Shown here: piece by piece, positions 45,918 through 54,669 of the stretch | Layout of the letters: each line of letters starts with the position of its first letter | Numbering within the stretch: the first letter of the stretch is position 1 | NCBI GenBank assembly: GCA_036675475.1 | Contig: JAKFEY010000059.1 | Coordinates: 62,001 to 126,000, forward strand | DNA length: 64,000 nucleotides | Direction: 5' to 3' | Source of the DNA: JALYRV01 sp036675475 | GTDB taxonomy: Bacteria > Acidobacteriota > Vicinamibacteria > Vicinamibacterales > SCN-69-37 | Notes under the pieces: generated by a model | Database searches by the model: none | What the model was told of the DNA's origin: nothing | The model's input: the letters and a program-made list of their open reading frames with translations, nothing else | Translations under genes and position numbers: made by a program

Positions 45918-47378
45918 GTGAGCGAACCCGCGTACTCGCCGCGGCTGCGCACCGCGCTCGTGCTGACCGGCACCGGCACGGCCGGCGCGTATCACGCCGG
46001 CGTGCTGAAGGCGCTTGGCGAGGCCGGCGTGAAAGTCGACATTGCCGCGGGTCACGGCGCCGGCGCCGTGTCGGCCGCGTTTGCCGCTGTTGACGGCGCG
46101 GCGAAGCTGCACGACGCGCAGGGCCTCTGGCGGCACGCGGCGGTCGCGCGTGCCTATGGATGGCGGCGCGGCCTGCGCATCGCGGGCGGCGCGCTGCTGA
46201 TTGCGGCTGCGCTCGTCCTGGCGCCGCTGCTGCTGCTGGGTGTCACCCTCCTCGTCTATCTGATTGGCCTGGTGTTGTCGCTCGCGAGCATGACGGACGC
46301 GGCGGCGGCGACCACGCGCGCGTATCACGCGATGCTCGATGCGGCGATTGCGCCCGAGGCGCTGCCCACGGTCATGCCGCGCGCGGTGGTGCTCGTGCTG
46401 CTGGTGACGCTGGTGTCGCTGGCGGCGGCCTGGTGGATGGCCCGGCGCACCGGGCGCGCGCGCAGGCGCGTCAAAGGCGCCTTCTGGCAGCGCCTCGTCG
46501 GCGCCCCGCTGACCAGCGCGCGCTTTCTCGATGTCGTGACGCAGCAGCTGTGGGAGCTGGTGCGCGGCCTCGTGACCGCGCCGCGTCCCGCGGTGGCGGA
46601 GTTCGGGCGGCGCTATGTCGAGCTGCTGGTGGAGAATCTCGGCCAGCCCGGTTTTCGCGAGCTGCTGCTGACGGCGCACGACGTCGACGCGCGCCGCGAC
46701 CTCAGCATCTCGGTGCTGGCCGATCCGCACCGCGCCGCGTTTCACGAGCGCCGCAGCGACGGCCGGCCGCGCGAGGGCGAAACCATCGATCTCACCGGCG
46801 TCCAGCGTGACGCCATCGTTACCGCGATGGAGGGGGCGCTGGCGGTGCCGCTCGTGACCGAGCCCGCGCGCCTCGCGTATCCGGCCGACAGCTACTGGCG
46901 CGGCGAGACGCATCGCCTCGTCGATCGGCCCGGCTGTCTGCTGCACCTGGTGGACGAAGCCGCCGCCGCCGGGGCGGAGCAGGCGATCATCGTGACGGCC
47001 GCGCCGCCGCCCGCCGGCCCGCACCAGCTGCGCAGCGTGCCCGCCGACATCGCCGGCCAGGCCGGCGAAGTGCTGCGCGGCATCGAGACCGCCGCGCTCG
47101 ACGAGGCCGTCCGCATCGCGCGGGCCCGCTTCGCCGCCTGCTTCGTCATCCGCCCCGCCTACAACCCGATTGGCCCCTTCGATTTTGGCGGCGTGGATGA
47201 CGAGGCGTCCGACCGCCGCATGACGCTGGCGGAGCTGATGGAGCGCGGCTACCAGGACGCCTACCACCAGTTCATCGAACCCGTGGTTGGCGCTAGCGGA
47301 GACAAAATGGGGACGGGTCTAATTTCTCCTGCTTCGGACGGCCTCTCCGCCCCGTCGGGCTCAGACCTAGTTCCTTGA
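45918..47378 (+). CDS. Patatin-like membrane protein, catalytic Ser replaced
   Basis: 486 aa from GTG 45918. The patatin oxyanion motif is present as TGTGTAGAYHAGVL (residues 17-30). The nucleophile elbow GxSxG reads GHGAG, with Gly47 in place of the Ser, and I find no clear catalytic DGG, so lipase activity is doubtful. Two hydrophobic stretches at about 89-122 and 154-174 suggest membrane association. The last 20 or so residues are encoded by the left end of the RAYT element; the native end was probably near FIEPVVGASGD. It follows greA closely. Confidence 0.75.
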   Translation: MSEPAYSPRLRTALVLTGTGTAGAYHAGVLKALGEAGVKVDIAAGHGAGAVSAAFAAVDGAAKLHDAQGLWRHAAVARAYGWRRGLRIAGGALLIAAALVLAPLLLLGVTLLVYLIGLVLSLASMTDAAAATTRAYHAMLDAAIAPEALPTVMPRAVVLVLLVTLVSLAAAWWMARRTGRARRRVKGAFWQRLVGAPLTSARFLDVVTQQLWELVRGLVTAPRPAVAEFGRRYVELLVENLGQPGFRELLLTAHDVDARRDLSISVLADPHRAAFHERRSDGRPREGETIDLTGVQRDAIVTAMEGALAVPLVTEPARLAYPADSYWRGETHRLVDRPGCLLHLVDEAAAAGAEQAIIVTAAPPPAGPHQLRSVPADIAGQAGEVLRGIETAALDEAVRIARARFAACFVIRPAYNPIGPFDFGGVDDEASDRRMTLAELMERGYQDAYHQFIEPVVGASGDKMGTGLISPASDGLSAPSGSDLVP

Positions 47379-47976
47379 CCCTGGCCTGCACCCAGGCGTC
47401 CTCGCCAAACGGCCGGCTTTGCCGAATTGCGCGCGCTACTGCAGCGTTGCGTCGGGCCAGATTGAGTGACGCGATCCACTCCGGCGTTGTCAAAAATGGC
47501 ATCTCGGTGAGCCGTGGAGTGGGCCGTTTGTGCACGCGCTGATTTGGGCTGCACCACTGCCATTCCTCGGCGCATTCAGCCAAACCTGCCTCCAGGGCAT
47601 TACGTTCGACGTATCGGCAAACCTCGCCCAGCGAAAGGCCGGACTGTACGGGAATCGATTTGAACCGGCCTTGATAGAGAGGCCCCGGCCCCTTCCGCTG
47701 ATGCGCACGGCACCACCGAATCGCATGCGTGCACGTCAGCCAGTGGAGCGATCTACTGAGCTGAGTGTGAGTTACCGATGTCGTTACCAGGTGCCAGTGG
47801 TTGGGCATCAGGCAGTACGAGATTAGCGAAAGGCCGAATCGATCGACCGTCTCCGACAGCAGGGCCAGGAACGCGTCGTAGTCCTTTTCGTGATGAAAGA
47901 GACGCGCACGCAGGCTGCCCCGATTGACGATATGGAAGTGTTCGGCATGTTCGAGGCATCGAGGTCTGCGCGGCAT
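47293..47976 (-). CDS. REP-associated tyrosine transposase (RAYT), Y1_Tnp
   Basis: 227 aa HUH-type transposase. The HUH motif is NHWH (His60, His62) within LMPNHWHLV, the likely catalytic tyrosine is Tyr122 in RYVERNALEAGL, and PLYQGRFKS (99-107) is typical. Such enzymes move REP hairpins by single-strand cleavage and may be domesticated. Its C-terminus KLDPSPF is encoded by the left terminal repeat. ATG 47976 is the start. The reading frame is intact, so it could be active. Confidence 0.9.
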   Translation of the reverse strand: MPRRPRCLEHAEHFHIVNRGSLRARLFHHEKDYDAFLALLSETVDRFGLSLISYCLMPNHWHLVTTSVTHTQLSRSLHWLTCTHAIRWCRAHQRKGPGPLYQGRFKSIPVQSGLSLGEVCRYVERNALEAGLAECAEEWQWCSPNQRVHKRPTPRLTEMPFLTTPEWIASLNLARRNAAVARAIRQSRPFGEDAWVQARVKELGLSPTGRRGRPKQEKLDPSPFCLR

Positions 47977-48027
47977 ACTTCGCGTGCAGGCAACCCGTGT
48001 GCCTGATAATTAGACCCGTCCCCATTT
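47305..48027. mobile_element. RAYT element bounded by inverted 20-base repeats
   Basis: Left end 47305-47324 is AAATGGGGACGGGTCTAATT and 48008-48027 is its exact reverse complement. Between them lies only the RAYT gene. No target duplication is evident at the outer edges. The left end joins the 3' end of the patatin-like frame, and the right end directly precedes the ATG of the next gene. Confidence 0.8.
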
Positions 48028-48753
48028 ATGCAGGCCATCGCCGCCGTTCTTCTTGCCAATCTCCCGGTCCGCTGGTGGGGGCCGTTCGAGGAGCGGTTGC
48101 CGCTCTATCGCGTGGCCTGGGTGTCGGGGCTACTGACGATGTTTGGTGGGCTTGCTATCGGCATCCCGGGGTACATCGGGTTTGTCCAGAGGGTGTCCAG
48201 CGACGTCAATACCGCGCTGATCGGCGCGCAGAGCGATCTCGTGCAGATAGAGGGATGGGGAGTGCTGTCGCTGCCGATCTTCCTGCTCACCACGCCGGCC
48301 GGCCTGGCGTCGATGTACATGACGGCCAGCGGGTTCCTGCGTGCCGCCGGCGCTTATCTGGCAGACGATGTGCGCGGCGACTACCTGCTGACTGCGGCTG
48401 ACGCGCTCGTCCGCCGCGTCGCGGCGCACGAGGATCGCGCGCGCCGGACCTCGGAGCGGGAAGCGCTCGAAGGCCCGGTCGTCCCGGATCGGCTGGTTAC
48501 CGGTGAGGCCATTGGCCGTCCGGAATTCGAACTGGTCGTGCTGGCGTCACGCCGGAAAGACGACTGGGAGCCGAATGCCTACCTCGTAACGGCGGAGGGG
48601 CGCGCCTTCAAGCTCGGGACGCCGTTCGACTACACGTCGCGCGCCGGCCTGCGCACGGCCTATCCGCTGACTGAGCTTCGCACGCTGGACCCGATTCGGC
48701 ACTCGATTCCGTACGACCTGCCGCCCGTCTGGCGGGGCAAAATGAATAATTAA
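48028..48753 (+). CDS. Predicted membrane protein between two REP-like repeats
   Basis: 241 aa of unknown function. Two hydrophobic stretches (about 31-53 and 75-96) are followed by a soluble C-terminal half with no motif I recognise. The ATG is directly after the right RAYT repeat with no ribosome site, and the TAA stop lies within the next repeat copy (48748-48770). The N-terminus may have been replaced when the element arrived. Confidence 0.55.
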   Translation: MQAIAAVLLANLPVRWWGPFEERLPLYRVAWVSGLLTMFGGLAIGIPGYIGFVQRVSSDVNTALIGAQSDLVQIEGWGVLSLPIFLLTTPAGLASMYMTASGFLRAAGAYLADDVRGDYLLTAADALVRRVAAHEDRARRTSEREALEGPVVPDRLVTGEAIGRPEFELVVLASRRKDDWEPNAYLVTAEGRAFKLGTPFDYTSRAGLRTAYPLTELRTLDPIRHSIPYDLPPVWRGKMNN

Positions 48754-48770
48754 GACCCGTCCCCATTTAT
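48748..48770. repeat. RAYT-family repeat, third copy
   Basis: AATTAAGACCCGTCCCCATT: the RAYT terminal repeat with one extra A. It overlaps the stop codons of both converging genes, 48028-48753 (+) and 48767-51226 (-). Confidence 0.8.
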
Positions 48771-51226
48771 TCAGCGCGGAGCGCGATCATGGGGTCGACG
48801 CTCGCGGCGCGGCGGGCAGGGATCACGCTGGCCACCAGCGCCGCCAGCGCCAGCGCGCCGATCGCGGCGGCGAACGCGCGCGGGTCGTTGACGTCCATCT
48901 TGAACAGAAACGCCTTCGCGGTCACCGCGAGGTACCACGCGCCGACGCCGCCCAGCAGGAGGCCGGCGGCCACCAGCACGGTGGCACTGCGCAGCACCAG
49001 GCCGATGATGCCGTTGCGCGTGGCGCCAAGCGCCATCCGCACACCGATCTCGCGCGTGCGCTGCGACACGACATACGCCATCACGCCGTAGATGCCGACG
49101 GCGGAAATCACCAGGCCAAGCAGCCCGAACAGCCCCAGCAGCAGCATGTTCAGCTTTCGCTGCGCCACCCGCCTCGCAATCACGTCCTCCATCGTCCGCA
49201 CATTGCGCAGCGGAACGTCGGGCATCGCCGCGAGGACGGCGGCCTTTACGGCCGGCACGGCCGCGTACGGGTCGCCCTGCGTCTTGACGACGAGCTCGCT
49301 GAAGACGACGGGCCGCTGCGCCATCGGCGTGTAGGCCTCGGTGCGCGGCTCGGTCTCGAGGCCGCTCTGATACACATCGCCGACGACGCCGACGATGGTG
49401 CGATCGCCGTTGATGCCGACAACCTTGCCAACGGCACTTTCGCCTGGAAAATACTTCTTCGCGGCCGACTCGTTGATGATGACGACCTCCGGCGCGCCTT
49501 TGCGATCGGACGGCTCGAAGAACCGGCCGTCGCGCAGGGTCATGCCCATGGCCTCGTGATAATCGGCTGTGACACGCCTGACGCTGATGTTGCCGTCGCG
49601 GTCGCCGAGCTTGATTCTGCCGGGAATGGTGAGCGTCGTGATGCTCATGCTGCCGCCCATGGGCATGCCGCCGGCGATGGCCCCCGCGTACCGCACGCCC
49701 GGAATCTGCTGCAGGCGGTCGACAATTTCCTGGATCTTCGGCCCATGGTCGGGCAGCTGATTGCCCGTCGACACGTTGCGATCCAGCCGGGGCTGCAGCG
49801 ACACCGTCAGCAGGTTCTCCGTGTCGAACCCAGGATCGATCTTCATCAGCGTGCGGAAGCTGCCGATGAAGAGCGCCGCGCCGACCAGCAGGATGACGGC
49901 CAGCGCGACCTCGGCGACGACCAGCGCGCTGCGCATGCGCTGCCGCGCGCCGCCGGTGCTGGCGCCGCGCGCGCCGTCTTTGAGCGCGTTGGTGAGATCG
50001 GGCCGCGACAGCTGCAGCGCCGGGACGATGCCGAACAGCATGCCGGTGACGAGCGACAGCAGCGCCGCCGCGCCGAGCACGCGCAGGTCGACGGCGATGT
50101 GCGTGATGCGCGGGACGCCTTCGGGCATCGCCGCCTTGAGAATGCTGACGGCCCACCAGGCCAGCAGCAGTGCCAGCGCGGTGCCCGCGAGCGACAGCAC
50201 CATGCTTTCGACCAGCAGCTGGCGGATCAGGCGCCAGCGGCCGGCGCCCATCGCGGCGCGGATGCCGACCTCGCGCTCGCGCGCGCTGGCCCGCGCCAGC
50301 AGCAGGTTGGCGACGTTGGCGCACGCAATCAGCAGCACCAGGCCGACCGCGCCGAGCAGCATCATCATCCACTTGCGCGTCTGCGCGCCGACGATGTGAT
50401 CGCGCAGCGGCCTGACGCCCAGCAGCGTGTCCTTGTTCCAGACCGGATGCGCCTGTGTCAGCGCGGCGGCGATCTGGTCCATGTTGGCCTGCGCCTGCTC
50501 GATGGAGACGCCGGGCCTGAGCCGCGCAATGGCCTGCAGATAGATGCTGATGTTCTGCGGATGGCGGACGCGCTCGTCGGCCGGCACGACGTACGGCGCC
50601 CACAGATCGGTGGCGCGCGCCGCCCCGATCGGATACTCGAATTCGGGCCCCATGACGCCCACGATTTCATACGCGCCGCCCTCGAGCGGGATCGTCCGGC
50701 CCACGATGCCGGGATCGCCGCCAAAGCGGCGGCGCCACAGGCCGTCGCTCAAGACCGCCACGCGATGGCGTCCCTCGACTTCGTTCTCGGCGGTAAAGGC
50801 GCGGCCCAGCACGGGGCCTTCGCGCAGCACCTTGAAAAAGTCCGCCGTGACGCGCTGCGCGCGAATCTCCTCGGGCTCGGTCCCCGGCTCGCGCAGGGTG
50901 AATGCGGCGCCCGCAATCCCTGCGATCGACTCGAACACCTGCTGCTGCGCCGCCACATCCATGTAGTTCTGCGGCGCCCAGCTGCCCAGCGCCTGCGGGT
51001 CGCGATTCGGGTCGGGCGGGAAGTTCGGATCGGGCTTGCGGCGTTCGCCAACCGCCAGCAGGCGATCGTGCTCGTCGAAGGGCAGCCCGCGCAGCACCAC
51101 CGCGTCGACCACCGAAAAGATGGCGGTGCTCGCGCCAATGCCCAGGGCCAGCACCAGCAGGGCGACGATGGTGAAGGTTTTCGATGATGTGAGCGAGCGG
51201 AAGGCCGCCTTGAGATCCTCGCGCAT
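48767..51226 (-). CDS. ADOP-type (MacB/FtsX-like) permease, full length
   Basis: 819 aa. The layout is that of acidobacterial duplicated orphan permeases: MacB periplasmic core after the first helix (TFTIVALLVLALGIGASTA), an FtsX permease block near 275-410, a second core, then a second FtsX block ending in PARRAASVDPMIALRAE. No ATPase gene is adjacent, as usual for this group; the substrate is unknown. It lacks the PadR-linked N-terminal extension. Its stop lies in the RAYT-type repeat at 48748-48770. Confidence 0.9.
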   Translation of the reverse strand: MREDLKAAFRSLTSSKTFTIVALLVLALGIGASTAIFSVVDAVVLRGLPFDEHDRLLAVGERRKPDPNFPPDPNRDPQALGSWAPQNYMDVAAQQQVFESIAGIAGAAFTLREPGTEPEEIRAQRVTADFFKVLREGPVLGRAFTAENEVEGRHRVAVLSDGLWRRRFGGDPGIVGRTIPLEGGAYEIVGVMGPEFEYPIGAARATDLWAPYVVPADERVRHPQNISIYLQAIARLRPGVSIEQAQANMDQIAAALTQAHPVWNKDTLLGVRPLRDHIVGAQTRKWMMMLLGAVGLVLLIACANVANLLLARASAREREVGIRAAMGAGRWRLIRQLLVESMVLSLAGTALALLLAWWAVSILKAAMPEGVPRITHIAVDLRVLGAAALLSLVTGMLFGIVPALQLSRPDLTNALKDGARGASTGGARQRMRSALVVAEVALAVILLVGAALFIGSFRTLMKIDPGFDTENLLTVSLQPRLDRNVSTGNQLPDHGPKIQEIVDRLQQIPGVRYAGAIAGGMPMGGSMSITTLTIPGRIKLGDRDGNISVRRVTADYHEAMGMTLRDGRFFEPSDRKGAPEVVIINESAAKKYFPGESAVGKVVGINGDRTIVGVVGDVYQSGLETEPRTEAYTPMAQRPVVFSELVVKTQGDPYAAVPAVKAAVLAAMPDVPLRNVRTMEDVIARRVAQRKLNMLLLGLFGLLGLVISAVGIYGVMAYVVSQRTREIGVRMALGATRNGIIGLVLRSATVLVAAGLLLGGVGAWYLAVTAKAFLFKMDVNDPRAFAAAIGALALAALVASVIPARRAASVDPMIALRAE

Positions 51227-51276
51227 ACGTGACTCGTAGGACGAACCGCCGTGCGATTCGGTTGGTTAAAACCTCG

Positions 51277-51282
51277 TAAACT
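51277..51282 (+). promoter_or_regulatory. -10-like TAAACT before the trans-sulfuration gene
   Basis: TAAACT ends 7 bases before ATG 51290. The short spacing repeats the pattern at greA and others. No clear -35 box is seen. Confidence 0.3.
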
Positions 51283-51289
51283 GTAGCGC

Positions 51290-52456
51290 ATGCCTCACAA
51301 GCCGGCCACCGACGCGATCCACCTGGGGGAGGGCGTCGACCCCAGCGCCAATCCCCTGACGCTGCCGATTTACGAGACGACCACCTACGTGTTTGAGTCG
51401 GCAGCCGACCTGCTGGCCTATCAGCACGGGAAGAACGATCAGTTCATTTACTCGCGCTACAGCAATCCGACGGTGGTGGGCGTCGAGAAGAAGCTCGCGG
51501 CCATCGAAGGCGCCGAGGCCGCGATTCTGCTGTCGTCCGGCATGGCGGCCGTCACCACCGCGGTGCTGTCGGTCACGCGCGCCGGCGACGAGGTGGTGTG
51601 CGGGTCGGCCATCTACGGAGGCACGCTGCACCTGCTGGCCGATCTCCTGACGCGATTCGGCATCACCGCGCGGTTCGTGGACCCCGCCGCGCTGAGCGAT
51701 CCCGCGACGTATTCCGGCAAGACGAAGCTCGCGTGGTTCGAGTCGCCAATCAATCCCACGCTGCGCTGCGTCGACATCGCGGCCGTCGCCCGCGCCTGCC
51801 GCGCGCGCGGCGTGACGTCGGTGATCGACGCGACCTTCGCCACACCCATCAATCAGCGCCCCCTCGACCTCGGCGTCGACATCGTCATGCACTCGGCCAC
51901 GAAATACCTGAATGGACACGGCGACATCACGGCGGGCGTGCTGGCGGGGAAGACCGACGCCATCAAGGAGTGCGCGTACGCACGCAAGATGCTGGGCACG
52001 GTGCTCGATCCCGCGGCGGCGTATGCCGTGGGGCGCGGCTTGAAGTCGCTGTCCGCCCGGATGGCTGTGCACAACTCCAACGCCCTGCGGCTGGCAGAGT
52101 GGCTCGAGAAGAGCGGCAAGGTGTCGCGCGTGTACTATCCCGGCCTGGCGTCGCATCCCGATCACGCGATCGCCTCGAAGCAGATGTCCGGCGGCTTTGG
52201 CGGGATGATCTGCATCGATCTCGACGGCGACTACGCGCGCGCGGAACGCTTCTACGATCGCCTGCAGGTGTTCAAGCGCGCCGCGAGCCTTGGCGGCACC
52301 GAGAGCCTGATCTCGCTGCCGGTGCTGACGTCGCAGTGGGGGCACACCGACGAGCAGCTGGCGGCCGCCGGGGTGACGCGCGGCATGGCGCGCCTCAGCG
52401 TCGGCCTCGAGGACTTCGAGGATCTCAAGGCCGACCTCGCATCCGCGCTGTCGTAA
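51290..52456 (+). CDS. PLP-dependent trans-sulfuration enzyme
   Basis: 388 aa of the Cys/Met metabolism family (cystathionine gamma-synthase, gamma-lyase or methionine gamma-lyase). The PLP lysine is in MHSATKYLNGHGD. YSRYSNPTVVGVEKKLAAIEG, SSGMAAVTTAVLS and ESPINPTLRCVDI are all family motifs. Acts in the cytoplasm in methionine or cysteine interconversion. Sequence alone does not tell which member, and neighbours do not help. It is divergent from the ADOP gene. Confidence 0.9.
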   Translation: MPHKPATDAIHLGEGVDPSANPLTLPIYETTTYVFESAADLLAYQHGKNDQFIYSRYSNPTVVGVEKKLAAIEGAEAAILLSSGMAAVTTAVLSVTRAGDEVVCGSAIYGGTLHLLADLLTRFGITARFVDPAALSDPATYSGKTKLAWFESPINPTLRCVDIAAVARACRARGVTSVIDATFATPINQRPLDLGVDIVMHSATKYLNGHGDITAGVLAGKTDAIKECAYARKMLGTVLDPAAAYAVGRGLKSLSARMAVHNSNALRLAEWLEKSGKVSRVYYPGLASHPDHAIASKQMSGGFGGMICIDLDGDYARAERFYDRLQVFKRAASLGGTESLISLPVLTSQWGHTDEQLAAAGVTRGMARLSVGLEDFEDLKADLASALS

Positions 52457-52461
52457 CGCGG

Positions 52462-53451
52462 CTAGTTCCGATACGTGCAGGACGATGCGCCGTAGCGCGA
52501 GCGCCACGTCGACACCAGCGTCGTGAAGTCGGTGGCGCTGGCCTTGCCGGCAGCCTGGAGCGCCGCGACCGGCGACACCACATCGCGGTCGACCGCGGCG
52601 ATGCCGCCGGACGCCGTCAGCGACGAGGGCGTGATGTGGTACGACGACGTCAGCATGCACGTCGAGGCCACAGTGCCGGTGGCGTAGAGCGCGTAGAGCG
52701 TCGAGATGCCGTCCACGTCGCTCTTGTAGGCGCCGACGCTTGCGATGTTGCCCGACGTGCTGTCGGTGAAGAAGTCGCCGCGGCTTGCCGGCCGCCAGAC
52801 GCCGCTGATGATGGGATCGTTCGTGTGGTTCGGCGTGCCGGCGCCCATCAGGATGTCGCCGCGCCAGCTGTAGGCCGGATAGCGCTGGCCGCTGACCGCG
52901 CTGCGGAAGCGGTCCCACTCCTGGAACTGCGGCAGCGACGGATCCCAGATGTGCCCGCCGATCACAGTGCTGCCGCCGACGCCCAGGCGATCGAGCAGGT
53001 ACGCGACGTCGGTGTAGTTGTAGCCGCCATTTTCGTGCGAGTGCGGATCGATGGCCACGCCCAGGTGATCGCGCAGATAGCGCAGCACGTTGACCCCGCC
53101 GGTGTCGCTCATCACCGCCGCGCTTTCGTATTCCTCAGCCGCGAGCAGGAACTTCCAGTCAGGCTGCAGCGACCACTTCACGCTGCGGCTGCGCGCCAGT
53201 TCCGCCATGTCGATGAGCGCCTCGCGCAAGCGCAGATAGGCCGTGCGGTTGGCGCCTGAAGGAATCGTGCCCGTCGGCGTGTTGTCTTCGATGTGCGTGA
53301 ACAGGACGACTTGAATCGGCTGCGGCGTGACGGTGGTGCCGCCCGACGGCGTCGGCGTGGAGGTGCTGCCGGGCGAGGTCGGCGACGAACTTCCGCCACA
53401 GGCGGCCTGCGCGATCGCGGCCGCAACCACCAGGGCTGCGAAGACGGGCAT
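52462..53451 (-). CDS. Secreted lipoprotein of unknown function
   Basis: 329 aa. The signal peptide ends in a lipobox-like AQAAC (Cys17), followed by a Ser/Thr/Pro/Gly linker (GGSSSPTSPGSTSTPTPSGG) that would hold the domain off the membrane. The mature domain has VVLFTHIEDNTP near its start and DPHSHENGGYNYTDV, with His and Asp residues reminiscent of polysaccharide deacetylase-like folds; I am not certain of that. ATG 53451 is chosen for the signal peptide. It is divergent from the methyltransferase, with 24 bases between starts. Confidence 0.6.
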   Translation of the reverse strand: MPVFAALVVAAAIAQAACGGSSSPTSPGSTSTPTPSGGTTVTPQPIQVVLFTHIEDNTPTGTIPSGANRTAYLRLREALIDMAELARSRSVKWSLQPDWKFLLAAEEYESAAVMSDTGGVNVLRYLRDHLGVAIDPHSHENGGYNYTDVAYLLDRLGVGGSTVIGGHIWDPSLPQFQEWDRFRSAVSGQRYPAYSWRGDILMGAGTPNHTNDPIISGVWRPASRGDFFTDSTSGNIASVGAYKSDVDGISTLYALYATGTVASTCMLTSSYHITPSSLTASGGIAAVDRDVVSPVAALQAAGKASATDFTTLVSTWRSRYGASSCTYRN

Positions 53452-53462
53452 GGGCGAGAGTT

Positions 53463-53468
53463 TACAAT
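53463..53468 (+). promoter_or_regulatory. -10 box TACAAT before the methyltransferase gene
   Basis: TACAAT ends 7 bases before GTG 53476 within a 24-base divergent gap, leaving no room for a ribosome site and a leader. Confidence 0.4.
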
Positions 53469-53475
53469 CGTTCGC

Positions 53476-54657
53476 GTGAACGACGACGCCGCGCAACGAA
53501 GCCGGGAGATCTGGGAGGCCCTGGCCGAGGCCGACCCGCTCTGGGCCGTGCTGTCGATGCCCGAGAAGAAGGGGCGCCGCTGGAACGCCGGTGACTTCAT
53601 GAAAGACGGGGAGCGTGAGATCGCCCTGCTCATGGCACAGTTCGCGCAGCTGCGCCTTCCCGAACCGCAAGGGCCCGTCCTCGACTTCGGCTGCGGCGTT
53701 GGCCGGCTGACGCAGGCGCTCGCGCGCCGCTTCGAGTCTGTGACCGGGGCCGACATTTCGGCCACGATGATTCGGATTGCGGAGCGCCTCAATCAGTATC
53801 CGGATCGCGCGCGCTACATCTGCACGGCGGACACCGGCATTGAGACCATGCCGGCGGGCTCCTTCGGTTTCATCTATTCGAACATCGTCCTGCAGCACAT
53901 CGCGCCGGATCTCTCGAAGCAGTATGTGTCGCAGTTTCTCCGACTGCTGCGCCCAGGCGGCCTTGTGGTCTTTCAGCTGCCGTCCCACCGGGAGGCGCCG
54001 GAGGACATCGAGATCGTGCCGATGACGGAGGACGCCTACAGCGGCACTGTGATGCTGGCCGGCCCCGTGCCTGAAGTCGCGCTCGCCGGTGACGAGATTG
54101 CCGTGCCCATCCGCGTGCGGAACACCAGCGCCCGGACGTGGAGTCAGCCGGGCGCCGGTCCGATGGCAGCCGGCAATCACTGGCTCGACGCAGCGGGCTC
54201 CGCGATGCTGCACCAGGATGACGCCCGCGCGCCCCTCCCCCAAGTGCTGCAGGCAGGCGCCGAAGCTTATCTGGTCATCCGCATGCGCGCGCCGAACGCG
54301 CCTGGCAGATATGTGGCGGAGATCGATCTGGTGCACGAAGGCGTGACGTGGTTCGAGCGTAAGGGCTCGCCAACACTGCGGTTTCCCATCGACGTGCGAA
54401 GTGGACGCGAGACCGACCAACGCGATTCGCGCATCGCTCTGCGGGAGCTTCCTGTTCCTCCTTATCCGGAAGGAGTGCTGCCGCAGCCGGACGATGCACC
54501 GGCGAAGGAGCCCGAACCCTTCGAGATGCACGGCATTCCCCACGCCGAGGTGCTGCAGATCATCACGCGCGAGGGCGGCACGGTGCTGCACGTCGAGGAA
54601 GACCGGCGCGCCGGGGCCGACTGGGTGAGTTATACGTATTTCGTGCGCCGGGGCTGA
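53476..54657 (+). CDS. SAM methyltransferase with a C-terminal Ig-like domain
   Basis: 393 aa from GTG 53476. Residues about 60-180 form a class I methyltransferase with VLDFGCGVGRLTQAL (motif I) and GADIS (acidic loop), then IVLQHI and LRLLRPGGLVVF. Residues about 195-310 look like an Ig-like strand domain: VPIRVRNTSARTW, NHWLDAAGS, APGRYVAEIDLVHEGVTWF. The pattern is like domains in bacterial surface-polysaccharide modifying proteins, so it may cap a glycan. The C-terminal 80 residues are unassigned. Its stop lies in a small palindrome. Confidence 0.75.
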   Translation: MNDDAAQRSREIWEALAEADPLWAVLSMPEKKGRRWNAGDFMKDGEREIALLMAQFAQLRLPEPQGPVLDFGCGVGRLTQALARRFESVTGADISATMIRIAERLNQYPDRARYICTADTGIETMPAGSFGFIYSNIVLQHIAPDLSKQYVSQFLRLLRPGGLVVFQLPSHREAPEDIEIVPMTEDAYSGTVMLAGPVPEVALAGDEIAVPIRVRNTSARTWSQPGAGPMAAGNHWLDAAGSAMLHQDDARAPLPQVLQAGAEAYLVIRMRAPNAPGRYVAEIDLVHEGVTWFERKGSPTLRFPIDVRSGRETDQRDSRIALRELPVPPYPEGVLPQPDDAPAKEPEPFEMHGIPHAEVLQIITREGGTVLHVEEDRRAGADWVSYTYFVRRG

Positions 54658-54669
54658 CGCCCCGGCCTA
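54646..54669. repeat. GTAGGCCGGGG palindrome, copy at 54.6 kb
   Basis: CCGGGGC-TGAC-GCCCCGG plus CCTAC. It contains the methyltransferase TGA stop in its loop and the stop of the converging DinB-like gene at its right end. Confidence 0.75.
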
